DNA of 30,038 nucleotides from DATKPC01 sp035524275 (GTDB lineage: Bacteria > Pseudomonadota > Gammaproteobacteria > Burkholderiales > Burkholderiaceae_F): contig DATKPC010000068.1 of NCBI GenBank assembly GCA_035524275.1, forward strand, positions 1 to 30,038, read 5' to 3'. Of the stretch, positions 21,321 through 29,819 are shown in pieces. The notes under the pieces were generated by a model that was not told where the DNA came from, ran no database searches, and worked only from the letters and a program-made list of their open reading frames with translations. Numbering within the stretch: the first letter of the stretch is position 1; each line of letters begins with the position of its first letter. Both the position numbers and the translations under genes were made by a program.

Positions 21321-23288
21321 TCAGGTCATTCGCGCCCGCTCGATGACGGCCTGCGTGTTGAGCTGCGTATGCTCGGATCGCGAGCTCGAGCCGGGGGCGC
21401 CGGGCACGTCGAGCTTGTACAGCAGCTGCACGACGGTGCCGGAGCCCTGCTTCGTCTCGATATTGAGCAGCGCGCCGATCTTGCCGGCGCGGTTGCGCAT
21501 GTTCAGCAACCCGCGCCCGGAACTGTTTTCCTCGACGATCCCGCTGCCGTTGTCGGCGACGCGGATGTCGAGCCACGGGACGTCGTTCACCTTCTCCACG
21601 CCGAGGATCACGCGCACGGCCTTCGCCTTGCTGTGCTTGATCGCGTTCGTCATGGCCTCCTGCACGATGCGCAGGATGGGCAGTACCGCATCCTGGTCCA
21701 GCTTGACCTCTTCCGGCAGGTTGCGCGCATCCCAGACCAGCTCGATCTCGGCCGCCTTCAGGCGCGGCTCCATCCGGAACCGCAGGTTGCCCAGCGCGGC
21801 CCCCAGGTCCGTCTGCTCCGGCGCCAGAGCGTCGATCGCCAGGCGCATGTCGTCGATCGATTCGCGCAGGATCTGCGCGACCTGCTCGTTGGTCACGGCG
21901 CCGCGCTCGACCAGCATCAGCGACGTCAGCAGCTGCGAGCCGAGCCCGTCGTGCATGTCCTGCATGATGCGCTGCCGCTCCTGGTTCTCGGCCTGCGCCC
22001 GCTCGCTCTGCCGCAGGCGCTCGAAATTCCGCTTCAGCAGCTGCTCGCGCTCCCGCACGCGCGTCTCGAGCTCCGCGCGGGCCGATTCCGCTTCGCGCAG
22101 GATGTCGACGAACCGGTCGACGAGCGGGGTGGCCAGGGCCATCAGCAGCAGCGGCCCCGCCCAATGCATCGCCAGCGCCCCGTCGGGGGGCAGCCAGCCG
22201 CGCCCGACCGCGTAGTCGTGGGCCCACGCGACGAAAAGCAGCGCGCAGGCCGCCAGCACGATCCAGTGCGGCGAGCGCCGCGCGCGCAGCCGGTTGTTGA
22301 GCGCCACGCCGACCGCGAAGGCCGGCATGATGATCAGGCCGGGTATCCAGACCGCATCCAGGTAGGGCGCGGCGTGCTGCGCCGTGACGACGAGCGCCAC
22401 CGCGCCGAGGCACGAATAGCCGAGGATCATCCATTCCTCGCGCCGGTTGCGCAGGTCGGACATCCGCAGCAGCAGCAGCGTCACGACGCCGGCGAATCCG
22501 CCGATCGAGCCGTAGTAGAGCAGCTGGATCCAGAACCGCAGCCCGAGCGGCATGATCTCGACCAGGAACGTCGCGCAGCGGGCGCACCAGAGCATCGCGG
22601 CGACGGTGATCAGCCCCATCATCCGGTCAGGCCGCCGCAGCCACAGGACGCCGAAGATCAGCGCGATCACCGCGGACAGCGTGGCGCCGATCCATGCCAG
22701 CGTCGAGGTGAGGAAATAGTCGCGTTCGAAGCGCGCCGACATCTCGCTCAGCGTGCCGATCTCGATGCGCCCCATGACGTGGTTTCCGGCGCGATACGCG
22801 GTCTGGATCAGCAGCGTGTTCTCGCCGGGCACGAGAAGCGCGGGATCGATCGCAAGCAGGTGCGGCCGCTGCCAATTGACGTGCGTCCGGTCGTCCGGCG
22901 CCTGGACGGCCCCGATGAAACGGCCGTTCACCGTCACGCGCCCGCCTTCCGTGGCGACCGGGATCAGCGCGGCCATCGCCTCGTTCGGCGGCGCCTTCAG
23001 GTCGAAGTGGAAACGCATCGCGACGCCGGTGAGACCCCAGCCCTCGCTCAGCATCCATCGCAGCGGCAGGTCGAGTCGGCTCCAGGCCGCCTGCGTCGGC
23101 ACCTGCGTCTCGCCGATGGGCACGCTGGCCCATTCGCCCGACGTGAGGACGATTTCGGCGCGCGCCGGCAGCGCGGCGCCCAGCACCAGCGCGAACACGA
23201 CCAGCGCGGCGCGCAGGCAGCGCGTGCGGAACCGGCCGGGACCCGCCGTGATGCGCGCGAACGGGATGCCGGCCGCAGCGATTCGCAT
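21321..23288 (-). CDS. Sensor histidine kinase with periplasmic domain and 7-TM-like region
   Basis: A 655-residue kinase. Signal-like helix 25-44, periplasmic beta-rich domain about 45-190 (with TVNGRFIGAVQAPDDR, reminiscent of carbohydrate-binding sensor domains), about seven membrane helices between 195 and 392, a coiled coil about 395-440, and HisKA_3 with H446 (MQDMHDGLGSQL). The HATPase domain has N548 (NAIKHS), DNGSG (579-583) and GRGLLNM. This is the 7TMR-DISM style of receptor. The start overlaps the stop of its response regulator (ATGA on the minus strand), so the pair is translationally coupled, regulator first. The signal is unknown. Confidence 0.92.
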   Translation of the reverse strand: MRIAAAGIPFARITAGPGRFRTRCLRAALVVFALVLGAALPARAEIVLTSGEWASVPIGETQVPTQAAWSRLDLPLRWMLSEGWGLTGVAMRFHFDLKAPPNEAMAALIPVATEGGRVTVNGRFIGAVQAPDDRTHVNWQRPHLLAIDPALLVPGENTLLIQTAYRAGNHVMGRIEIGTLSEMSARFERDYFLTSTLAWIGATLSAVIALIFGVLWLRRPDRMMGLITVAAMLWCARCATFLVEIMPLGLRFWIQLLYYGSIGGFAGVVTLLLLRMSDLRNRREEWMILGYSCLGAVALVVTAQHAAPYLDAVWIPGLIIMPAFAVGVALNNRLRARRSPHWIVLAACALLFVAWAHDYAVGRGWLPPDGALAMHWAGPLLLMALATPLVDRFVDILREAESARAELETRVREREQLLKRNFERLRQSERAQAENQERQRIMQDMHDGLGSQLLTSLMLVERGAVTNEQVAQILRESIDDMRLAIDALAPEQTDLGAALGNLRFRMEPRLKAAEIELVWDARNLPEEVKLDQDAVLPILRIVQEAMTNAIKHSKAKAVRVILGVEKVNDVPWLDIRVADNGSGIVEENSSGRGLLNMRNRAGKIGALLNIETKQGSGTVVQLLYKLDVPGAPGSSSRSEHTQLNTQAVIERARMT

Positions 23289-23965
23289 CAGGTCTTCAAC
23301 AGCCCCATCTGGCTCGCTTCGTAGACCGCCTCGCCGCGCGAATGCACGGCCAGCTTGCGATAGATCTTCTTGATGTGGGCGGTCACGGTGTGCGGCGAAA
23401 TGCCGAGGATCTCGCCGATTTCGTTGAAGCTCATTCCCTTCGCGAGAAGCTGCAGGATTTCGGTCTCGCGCGCCGACAGCGGATTGTTTTCCGGATTCGC
23501 GGCACGCGCCGGCGTCGCGGCGCCGGTGCCCATCCGGGAGCGGATCGCGCGCAGCACGCTGCGCGCGACGACCGGGCTGACCGGCGATCCGCCGGCACGC
23601 AGAAGCCGGATGCAGGAAATGACGTCCGCCGGCGTCGAATCCTTCAGGATGTATCCGGTGGCGCCGGCCTCGATCGACGACACGACGTGCTGTTCGTCGC
23701 CGAAGACCGTCACGACCATGATGTCGACGTCGGGTTTGCGCTGGCTGACGCTGCGGATCAGGTCGATCCCGGTGCCATCCGGCAGGCCGAGGTCGATCAG
23801 CATCACATCGAAATTCTCGCGGTCGATCAGCGCCTGGGCCTCCCGCTTGTTGGCCGCCACCCCGGCCAGCCGCATCGTCGGCTCGTTCTCGATGATCTGC
23901 GCAAACCGGCGCCTGAACTCAGGTTCGTCCTCGACGATGATGATCGAAATCGGTTCTGTGCTCAT
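23288..23965 (-). CDS. NarL/FixJ-family response regulator
   Basis: A 225-residue regulator with receiver residues E12-D13, phosphoacceptor D58 (VMLIDLGLPDGTG), T86 and K108, then a linker of about 20 residues and a LuxR-type DNA-binding domain (LSARETEILQLLAKGMS, SPHTVTAHIKKIYRKL). It is the first gene of a regulator-kinase operon, opposite in order to the kinase-regulator pair beside pqqA. Targets cannot be inferred; no other gene is in the operon except perhaps the 50-residue membrane protein. ATG 23965 gives the standard N-terminus. Confidence 0.94.
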   Translation of the reverse strand: MSTEPISIIIVEDEPEFRRRFAQIIENEPTMRLAGVAANKREAQALIDRENFDVMLIDLGLPDGTGIDLIRSVSQRKPDVDIMVVTVFGDEQHVVSSIEAGATGYILKDSTPADVISCIRLLRAGGSPVSPVVARSVLRAIRSRMGTGAATPARAANPENNPLSARETEILQLLAKGMSFNEIGEILGISPHTVTAHIKKIYRKLAVHSRGEAVYEASQMGLLKT

Positions 23966-24001
23966 GGGTTCGAGGCGGTACGGGCTTCGGAAGGAGCCTC
24001 T

Positions 24002-24007
24002 ATCATA
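24002..24007 (-). promoter_or_regulatory. Candidate -10 box of second regulator-kinase operon
   Basis: TATGAT on the minus strand, 36 bases before ATG 23965. TTGTGG lies 19 bases further upstream, a longer spacer than normal. The surrounding 24001-24060 is the most AT-rich part of this 150-bp gap. Confidence 0.35.
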
Positions 24008-24116
24008 GCCTTACCGCGGCCAAGGGCCACAATTTTGCGTTTCCCGCTTAAATCTTCGCGGCTTTCGGGCGTCCCGGCGTCGTTTCCAGGCGCCAGGGTC
24101 ATCCAGGCGCCGCGTT

Positions 24117-24761
24117 TCAAGGCGCGAGGCGGCAACGCGTCCAGCCAGCCTCCTCGCGGCGATACAGCAGCCGGTCATGCAGGCGCGACGACCGGCCCTG
24201 CCAGAACTCGATGGAGGTCGGCGCCAGGCAGTAACCCCCCCAGTGCGGTGGGCGCGGCGGCCCGTCGGGCGCCGGGAAGCGCTCCTCGATCTCCGCCAGC
24301 CGCGCTTCCAGCACCTCGCGACCGGCGATCGGCTCGCTTTGCGGCGAGGCCCAGGCGCCGTAACGGGATCCGAGCGGGCGCTGCATGAAGTAGGCGTCGG
24401 CTTCGGCCGTTCCGACCGGCCAGGCGGAGCCCTCGATGCGCACTTGGCGTTCGAGCTCGGCCCAGAAGAACAGCATCGCGGCGCGCGGGTTGGCCGCGAG
24501 CTCCCGCGCCTTGCGGCTGTGCTGGTTCGTGAAGAAGACGAAGCCGCGCTCGCCGAATTCCTTCAGCAACAGCGTCCGCGCGGTCGGCTGGCCGCCCGCG
24601 TCGACGGTCGCGAGGATCATCGCGTTGGGTTCGCGCACGGCGGCTCGCGCCTCGTCGAACCAGCGCGCGAACAGCGCGATCGGGTCGCCGCCGACCTCCG
24701 TCTCCATCAGGGCGCCGCGTTGATAGTCCTGCCTCAAGTCCGAAATCGACATCGTCGTCAC
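24117..24761 (-). CDS. pdxH: Pyridoxamine/pyridoxine 5'-phosphate oxidase
   Basis: FMN enzyme of about 214 residues that oxidises PNP or PMP to pyridoxal 5'-phosphate. Clear family features: LRQDYQRGAL near the N-terminus, NAMILATVDAGGQPTARTLLLKEF, FFTNQHSRKARELAANP, LERQVRIEGSA, GAWASPQSEPI, WGGYCLAPTSIEFWQG and the substrate-binding RLHDRLLY, ending in the conserved CRLAP. GTG 24761 is chosen because a GAGGGA ribosome site lies at suitable distance; ATG 24752 would give 211 residues and is also credible. It stands alone between the regulator operon and the divergent thiolase. Confidence 0.95.
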   Translation of the reverse strand: MTTMSISDLRQDYQRGALMETEVGGDPIALFARWFDEARAAVREPNAMILATVDAGGQPTARTLLLKEFGERGFVFFTNQHSRKARELAANPRAAMLFFWAELERQVRIEGSAWPVGTAEADAYFMQRPLGSRYGAWASPQSEPIAGREVLEARLAEIEERFPAPDGPPRPPHWGGYCLAPTSIEFWQGRSSRLHDRLLYRREEAGWTRCRLAP

Positions 24762-24903
24762 CCGTCCGTTCCCTCTGCAGCGCCGCGCCCGCTGCGCGTG
24801 CGCCCGGATGCGAGTCTAGGACTTGTCCGGGCGCGGCGGCGTGCGAAGATGCCGCGGCAGCGGCGCCCGCACCGGGGCGCCACGTCCATCGCGGAGGGGG
24901 CAG

Positions 24904-26085
24904 ATGTCGGATCCGGTCGTAATCGTCGCGGCGGCGCGAACGCCGATCGGCGGACTGATGGGGGACTTGGCGAGCCAGCAGGCCTGGCAACTCGGCGCGG
25001 TGGCGATCCGTGCCGCACTGCAGCGTGCCGGCCTCGGGGGGGATCGCATCGATGAAGTCCTGATGGGCAACTGCCTGATGGCAGGCCAGGGCCAGGCGCC
25101 GGCTCGCCAGGCCGTGCTCGCCGCCGGCCTGCCGGTTTCCGTCGGGGCCGTGACGCTGTCGAAGATGTGCGGCAGCGGCATGCGCGCCGCGATGTTCGCC
25201 GCCGACATGCTCGTCGCCGGCTCCGCCGAGGTCGTCGTCGCCGGCGGGATGGAAAGCATGACGAACGCGCCGTACCTCGTGCCCAAGGGGCGCCAGGGCT
25301 ACCGCTACGGCCATGCGACGCTCTTCGATCACATGGCCCTCGACGGCCTCGAGGATGCCTATGAACGCGGCAAGGCGATGGGCGTCTTTGCCGAGCAGTG
25401 CGTCGTGAAATACGGGTTCAGCCGCGCCGACCAGGATCGCTTCGCGATCGCGTCGACCGAACGTGCGATCCAGGCGCATCGCGACGGCGCGTTCGCGTGG
25501 GAACTCGCGCCGGTACGCGTCGCCGGCAAGGGGGGCGAGGTCGAGGTCGGACGCGACGAACAACCCTTCAAGGCCAAGCTGGATCGGATCCCGACGCTGA
25601 AGCCGGCGTTCAAGAGCGACGGCACGATCACGGCCGCGAACGCGTCGTCGATTTCCGATGGCGCCGCGGCGCTGGTCCTGATGCGCGAGTCGACCGCCGC
25701 GCGCCTGGGCATCGCTCCGGTCGCCCGCATCGTCGCGCAGGCGGTCCACGCGGCGGCGCCCGACTGGTTCACGACCGCGCCGGTCGGCGCCATCAACAAG
25801 GCTCTCGGAAGGGCCGGCTGGGACCGCCGCCAGGTCGACCTGTGGGAGATCAACGAGGCGTTCGCTGCGGTCGCGATGGTCGCCATGCGGGACCTCGAGA
25901 TTCCCCACGAACGCGTCAATGTGCACGGCGGGGCCTGCGCCCTGGGCCACCCGATCGGCGCCTCCGGCGCGCGGATCATCGTCACGCTGTTGGGCGCGCT
26001 GCGTCGCAGCGGCGGGCGGCGCGGGATCGCCGCGTTGTGCATCGGGGGCGGCGAGGCGACCGCGGTGGCGATCGAGCGCCTCTGA
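24904..26085 (+). CDS. Acetyl-CoA acetyltransferase (thiolase)
   Basis: A 393-residue thiolase II/biosynthetic-type enzyme that condenses or cleaves acyl-CoA units. The catalytic residues are in place: C89 (LSKMCGSGM), H349 (HGGACALGHPIGASG) and C379 (CIGGGEATA); NEAF is at 317-320. The length is standard. A strong GGAGGGGG ribosome site precedes ATG 24904; longer frames upstream are not supported. It may serve acetoacetyl-CoA formation, polyhydroxybutyrate or beta-oxidation; no phaB or other pathway gene lies next to it, so the role stays open. Convergent with the ChaC gene. Confidence 0.93.
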   Translation: MSDPVVIVAAARTPIGGLMGDLASQQAWQLGAVAIRAALQRAGLGGDRIDEVLMGNCLMAGQGQAPARQAVLAAGLPVSVGAVTLSKMCGSGMRAAMFAADMLVAGSAEVVVAGGMESMTNAPYLVPKGRQGYRYGHATLFDHMALDGLEDAYERGKAMGVFAEQCVVKYGFSRADQDRFAIASTERAIQAHRDGAFAWELAPVRVAGKGGEVEVGRDEQPFKAKLDRIPTLKPAFKSDGTITAANASSISDGAAALVLMRESTAARLGIAPVARIVAQAVHAAAPDWFTTAPVGAINKALGRAGWDRRQVDLWEINEAFAAVAMVAMRDLEIPHERVNVHGGACALGHPIGASGARIIVTLLGALRRSGGRRGIAALCIGGGEATAVAIERL

Positions 26086-26092
26086 GCGCCGG

Positions 26093-26104
26093 GGCCGCGC
26101 GGCC
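26093..26104. terminator. Palindrome between convergent thiolase and chaC genes
   Basis: GGCCGCGCGGCC is a perfect 12-bp palindrome filling most of the 18-bp gap between the two stops. It might act on both transcripts but has no T tract. Confidence 0.3.
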
Positions 26105-26769
26105 TATGGCGGCAAACGTCGCGGCGAACGTCGCGCCGACGCCGTCTCGCCGCGCGCGGCGCGCGCGGCGCGCGCATGCGCGGCAAGCCGCTCCAGGTGC
26201 GGGTCGCCGATGCCCTCCGCATGCAGCGCGGCCACCGTGTGCTCCAGGTATTCCAGGTTCGAGCCGCGCGCGCCACGCGCCTGCAGGAGCACGTCGATCA
26301 GTTCCGCCTCGCTGATCCGCTCGCAGTAGTTGGACGCGTCGTGCCGGATCACGAACGCCAGCGCGCGCACGACCCGGGACGTGCCGATGCGCCGGCAAGC
26401 GAGCCAGCGCGGTGTGTACTGGCCGAGCGACATCTCGCGCCGCCACAGCACGCCGAATTCCTTCGGGACGTCCGTCGCCGGCACCCGATACAGGATGCCG
26501 TTGCAACTGCCGCCCCGGTCCAGGCCGGCGACAAGCCCGGGCCGCGCGAGCGTCCCGCGGTACTCCACCGACCACAGGCAGAGCCGGCGATGGTAGCCGT
26601 GCACCCGCGCGGCAACGCGGCGGTCGAAGCGCAACTCCGGATGCCAGATCAGCGACGCGTAGGCGAAGACCCACAGCGGCTCGCGCCGGTCCCAGTGGGC
26701 CAGCGTCGCGGCGAGGGAGCCGGCGAGGTCGGACTCCGCGAGCGGCGCGTGGCGGATGCGCGAACTCAT
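26104..26769 (-). CDS. ChaC-type gamma-glutamylcyclotransferase
   Basis: A 221-residue protein of the ChaC family, which cleaves glutathione to 5-oxoproline and Cys-Gly in the cytosol. The N-terminal motif VFAYASLIWHPELRFDRR matches the YGSLIW substrate loop, followed by RLCLWSVEYRGT and GGSCNGILYRVP; the C-terminal part has SNYCERISEAE and GSNLEYLEHTV. The last 20 residues are Arg/Ala-rich and unlikely to be conserved. The start overlaps the stop of the upstream EamA transporter (ATGA), so the two are co-expressed. Confidence 0.92.
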   Translation of the reverse strand: MSSRIRHAPLAESDLAGSLAATLAHWDRREPLWVFAYASLIWHPELRFDRRVAARVHGYHRRLCLWSVEYRGTLARPGLVAGLDRGGSCNGILYRVPATDVPKEFGVLWRREMSLGQYTPRWLACRRIGTSRVVRALAFVIRHDASNYCERISEAELIDVLLQARGARGSNLEYLEHTVAALHAEGIGDPHLERLAAHARAARAARGETASARRSPRRLPP

Positions 26770-27695
26770 CGCGCTTCAGGGCCCGTCGGGGCCGGCGCGC
26801 CGCGGTCGCGGCGATGCGCGCACAGCGCGACGCCGACGCAGGTGACGAGGATCCCGGCGCCGGTGAGCGGCGTCGGGCGAACGCCGAACATCGCCCACTC
26901 GAGGCCGACCGCGACGATGGGCGGAAGGTAGAGCATCGAAGTGACCCGCGTTGCTTCGCCGCGTCGCATCAGCGTATGCAGCGCATTGACGGCGAGGATC
27001 GAGGCGAAGACGACGAGATAGGCGATCGACACCGGCAGCGGCCATTCGTAGCGAATCCGGAAGCCTTCGACGAGCCAAGCCAGCGGCGCCATGACGAGAA
27101 GGGACGCGACGAACTGGATCATGCCCGCGGCGCGCAGGTCGACGCCGCCGCAGAACGCGCGCTGGTAGAGCGTGCCGGTCGTGATCGCGGCGAGCGAGAA
27201 CAGCGCGGCGGCCGTCGCGTCCCAGCTCATCGTGCGCGTGTCGATCTTGTGCCAGACGACGATCGCGACGCCGGCCAGGCCGAGCGCGACGCCGAGCCAC
27301 TGCAGCCGATAGAGGCGCTCGTGCTGCAGCGCGGAGACGGCGACGGCGGTCAGAAGCGGCTGCGCGGCAAGGACGAGCGCCGTGATGCCGGCCGACATGC
27401 CGAGGTACTGCGCGTAATGGCTTCCGCCGAGATTGGCGGCGTGCATCAGCAGGCCGGCGACGAGGACGTGGCGCCACGCGGCGCGGCTGTCCGGCCAGCG
27501 CAGCGGCACGCGCCGGCTCGCCAGCCACAGCATGGGCGCGAGCACGGCGACGCCGAACGCGTAGCGCAACGCGAGGAACGTGAACGGCGCGGCGTCGCGC
27601 AGGCCGATGCGGGTTCCGATGTACCCGGAGCCCCAGACGAGCACGAAGAACCAGGCGAGCAGCAGCGACGGGATGGCGGGGCGGGTCGTCGGCAC
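26766..27695 (-). CDS. EamA/DMT-family transporter
   Basis: A polytopic inner-membrane protein of 309 residues with about ten helices in two EamA repeats. The first helix region reads AWFFVLVWGSGYIGTRIGL, typical of these exporters; the second repeat starts near DATAAALFSLAAITTGTLYQR and ends in the PPIVAVGLEWAMFG region. Substrates in the family include amino acids and other metabolites. GTG 27695 is chosen since it places the first helix a few residues from the N-terminus; GTG 27758 would add a 21-residue Arg-rich leader. Neither has a clear ribosome site. It overlaps chaC downstream, hinting at a thiol or amino-acid related substrate, which is only inference. Confidence 0.87.
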   Translation of the reverse strand: MPTTRPAIPSLLLAWFFVLVWGSGYIGTRIGLRDAAPFTFLALRYAFGVAVLAPMLWLASRRVPLRWPDSRAAWRHVLVAGLLMHAANLGGSHYAQYLGMSAGITALVLAAQPLLTAVAVSALQHERLYRLQWLGVALGLAGVAIVVWHKIDTRTMSWDATAAALFSLAAITTGTLYQRAFCGGVDLRAAGMIQFVASLLVMAPLAWLVEGFRIRYEWPLPVSIAYLVVFASILAVNALHTLMRRGEATRVTSMLYLPPIVAVGLEWAMFGVRPTPLTGAGILVTCVGVALCAHRRDRGAPAPTGPEAR

Positions 27696-27819
27696 GATGG
27701 GCGGGCAGCGGCGGGATCGGCGGCAGCGCGCATTGTGGCGCAGGGGCGCGGTCGACACCGTCGGCGGCGAATCGATCGCCTACACTGCGGGCATTCCCTC
27801 CCATCCTGCAGGCGTGGCC

Positions 27820-28635
27820 ATGCGGCCGGATCCGCCAACGCCTTCCGCCGTCCCGACCGAGGCCGGCGCCGGCGACGCCGAGCGCCGCTTCGCCGGCGCG
27901 GCCCGCCTCTACGGCGAAGCCGCGATGCGCCGGCTGCGCGGCGCCCGCGTCGCCGTCGTTGGCGTGGGCGGCGTCGGGTCGTGGGCCGCCGAGGCGCTCG
28001 CGCGCTGCGCGGTCGGGCGCCTTGCGCTGATCGACCTCGACCACGTTGCCGAGAGCAATGCCAATCGGCAGATCCACGCGCTGGGCGACGAATTCGGCCG
28101 CGCCAAGGTCATCGCGATGGCCGACCGCATCCGCGCGATCAATCCGCAGGCCGAGGTCGCGCCGGTCGAGGAGTTCGTGACGCCGGAGAACGTCGCGGAC
28201 CTGCTGCAGGGATTCGATGTCGTCCTGGACTGCATCGACCAGGCGCGCGCGAAGGCCGCGATGATCGCGTGGTGCTGCCGGAGCCACCAGCCGGTCGTCG
28301 TCTCCGGATCGGCCGGCGGTCGGCTGGATCCGACGCGGATCCGCTGCGCCGATCTCGCGACGGTTCAGGGCGATGCCCTGCTTGCCGGCGTGCGCCAGCG
28401 CCTGCGTCGCGACCATGGTTTCCCACGCGCCGAGGGACGGCGGCCGCGACCTTTCGGGGTTGCCGCGATCCATGTCGAGACCCGCGGCGCGCCGGGGCGG
28501 GCGGTCGCGTCCGCGACGCCCGCCGGGTCGGGCGCGCCGCTGGCGTGTGCGGGCTACGGCTCCTCGGTCGTCGTCACGGCGCCATTGGGATTCGCACTCG
28601 CCGCCGCGGCGATCGACGTGCTCGTATCGGCTTGA
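27820..28635 (+). CDS. tcdA: tRNA threonylcarbamoyladenosine dehydratase
   Basis: E1-like ATP-dependent enzyme, 271 residues, that cyclises t6A37 of tRNA to ct6A. It shows ERRFAGAARLYGEAAMRRL, the nucleotide-binding loop VVGVGGVGSWAAEAL (46-60), D72/D74 in LIDLDHVAESNANRQIHALG, the DCIDQARAKAAMI segment and the C-terminal CAGYGSSVVVTAPLGFA. The length fits TcdA/CsdL. ATG 27820 is preferred; a GTG two codons earlier is possible. TACACT at 27781-27786 may be its -10 box. Sua5, which supplies the t6A precursor, is encoded at the other end of the window. Confidence 0.94.
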   Translation: MRPDPPTPSAVPTEAGAGDAERRFAGAARLYGEAAMRRLRGARVAVVGVGGVGSWAAEALARCAVGRLALIDLDHVAESNANRQIHALGDEFGRAKVIAMADRIRAINPQAEVAPVEEFVTPENVADLLQGFDVVLDCIDQARAKAAMIAWCCRSHQPVVVSGSAGGRLDPTRIRCADLATVQGDALLAGVRQRLRRDHGFPRAEGRRPRPFGVAAIHVETRGAPGRAVASATPAGSGAPLACAGYGSSVVVTAPLGFALAAAAIDVLVSA

Positions 28636-28705
28636 TGGGTGTCAATGCCCGCCGAGCGGCAGCGTCTAGGATGCGCCGTCATAGGCAAGCGCTGGGACGG
28701 CAAAC

Positions 28706-29140
28706 ATGTTCAGGAAGATCCTGCTTCCCACGGACGGCTCGGAGTTGTCCCTGAAGGCGCTTGAAGGCGCCGTCGAAATGGCAAGCCGTCTTGGTGCCAA
28801 GATTGTGGGAATGACGGTCGTCGAGCCTTACGCCTACGCTTCGATATCGGAGTACCGGCCGGAGTCGATGGACGACTTCGTGGCGCGCACCGAGCGGACC
28901 GTACGCGCGCGCCTGCAGCGGATCGAGGAGGCGGCGCGCAGTGCAGGGGTGGACTACGAGACCACGCACGCCGAGTCGTTCGCGCCCTACGAAGGTATCA
29001 TCGAGACCGCGCACCGCATGGGCTGCGACGTCATCTTCATGGCGTCGCATGGTCGGCACGGCATCGCCAGCGTCCTGCTCGGAAGCGAGACGCAGAAGGT
29101 GCTGACGCACAGCGACGTCCCGGTGCTCGTATATCGATAG
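28706..29140 (+). CDS. Universal stress protein, UspA family
   Basis: A single-domain Usp of 144 residues. It begins MFRKILLPTDGSELS and carries the ATP-binding motif GRHGIASVLLGSETQKVL (116-133), followed by SDVPVLVYR. The ATP-binding form is usually dimeric and cytosolic, induced by starvation, respiratory or oxidative stress. It is followed 75 bases later by a hemerythrin gene, suggesting a shared stress role. TAGGAT at 28667-28672 may be a -10 element. Base composition is slightly less GC-rich at its 5' end than the neighbours. Confidence 0.95.
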   Translation: MFRKILLPTDGSELSLKALEGAVEMASRLGAKIVGMTVVEPYAYASISEYRPESMDDFVARTERTVRARLQRIEEAARSAGVDYETTHAESFAPYEGIIETAHRMGCDVIFMASHGRHGIASVLLGSETQKVLTHSDVPVLVYR

Positions 29141-29215
29141 TCGCGCGGCGCTGTGGGCCGGCCCGCGCCGGTCACTGCGCAGGATTCCGTTCTACCACCG
29201 TCTCGGGAGAGCACT

Positions 29216-29662
29216 GTGAACGATGCGATCGGCTACGGGGCGCCGCCCTCGGAAATCGGGTTCTTCGCGGTTGGCTATGCGCCGATGGACGACCTGCACG
29301 AGGAATTCCGCGATCTCCTCGTCGCGCTCGCCAGCCCGGACGCGTCCGACTACGGACTCGCGCTCGTCGCGATGCACGAGCACCTGCTGCGGCATTGTGC
29401 GGCGGAGGAAGCGTGGATGCGCGAGAACGAATTCCCCGCCTACGATTGCCACAAGCGCGAGCACGACATGCTGCTCGAGGTCGTCTCCGAGGTGCGCCGC
29501 CGCTACGACGCCGGCGACAACGAGATCGTCACGCGACTCGCGACCGAGCTGCCGCACTGGTTCGAGGAGCATGCCAACACGATGGATGCGGCGCTCGCGT
29601 TCTTCCTGAAGGAGCGCGCGGGCCCGCCGGTCGCCGGCGAAGTCGAGGTCGAACTGGCCTGA
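29216..29662 (+). CDS. Bacteriohemerythrin (hemerythrin domain protein)
   Basis: A 148-residue four-helix protein that would bind O2 or sense redox state through a di-iron site. Ligand candidates follow the family pattern: H28, H60 and E64 (HCAAEEAWM), H79 and H83 (HKREHDMLLEV), and H119 and D124 (HANTMDAAL). The length is typical of single-domain bacteriohemerythrins. The start GTG 29216 has CGGGAGA 6-12 bases upstream; there is no nearby in-frame ATG. The last residues VEVELA and the stop codon are encoded by the first unit of a 16-bp tandem array, so the natural C-terminus may have been changed by repeat expansion. Confidence 0.9.
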   Translation: MNDAIGYGAPPSEIGFFAVGYAPMDDLHEEFRDLLVALASPDASDYGLALVAMHEHLLRHCAAEEAWMRENEFPAYDCHKREHDMLLEVVSEVRRRYDAGDNEIVTRLATELPHWFEEHANTMDAALAFFLKERAGPPVAGEVEVELA

Positions 29663-29740
29663 GATCGAACTGGCCTGAGGTCGAACTGGCCTGAGGTCGA
29701 ACTGGCTTGAGATCGAACTGGCCTGCGGTCGGGCTGGCGC
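29645..29740. repeat. 16-bp tandem array (GAGRTCGAACTGGCCT)
   Basis: Five near-identical 16-bp units (29645-29660, 29661-29676, 29677-29692, 29693-29708, 29709-29724) and a decayed sixth (29725-29740). Units differ only at A/G in position 4 and C/T in position 15. The first unit lies inside the hemerythrin gene; the TGA stop spans the junction of units 1 and 2. The rest of the 157-bp gap to 29820 shows nothing else. Confidence 0.95.
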
Positions 29741-29819
29741 GCGCCGGGGAGCACGGTTTGCCACCCTCTGCCCCCATCTCGCCCGCGCCCCCGCGAAAGG
29801 TCTCCGGCGGCGCGGCTTC

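Noticed and set aside
20970..23324. 784-codon plus-strand frame over the second kinase gene
   Set aside because: Shadow frame rich in Arg, Gln, Asp and His; the minus-strand kinase has full motifs.
26150..26182. GCGCGC-rich run as a regulatory or repeat element
   Set aside because: It lies inside the ChaC C-terminal coding sequence and reflects Arg/Ala codons.
29645..29740. CRISPR-like array
   Set aside because: Units are directly adjacent 16-bp copies with no spacers and no cas genes; a simple tandem repeat.
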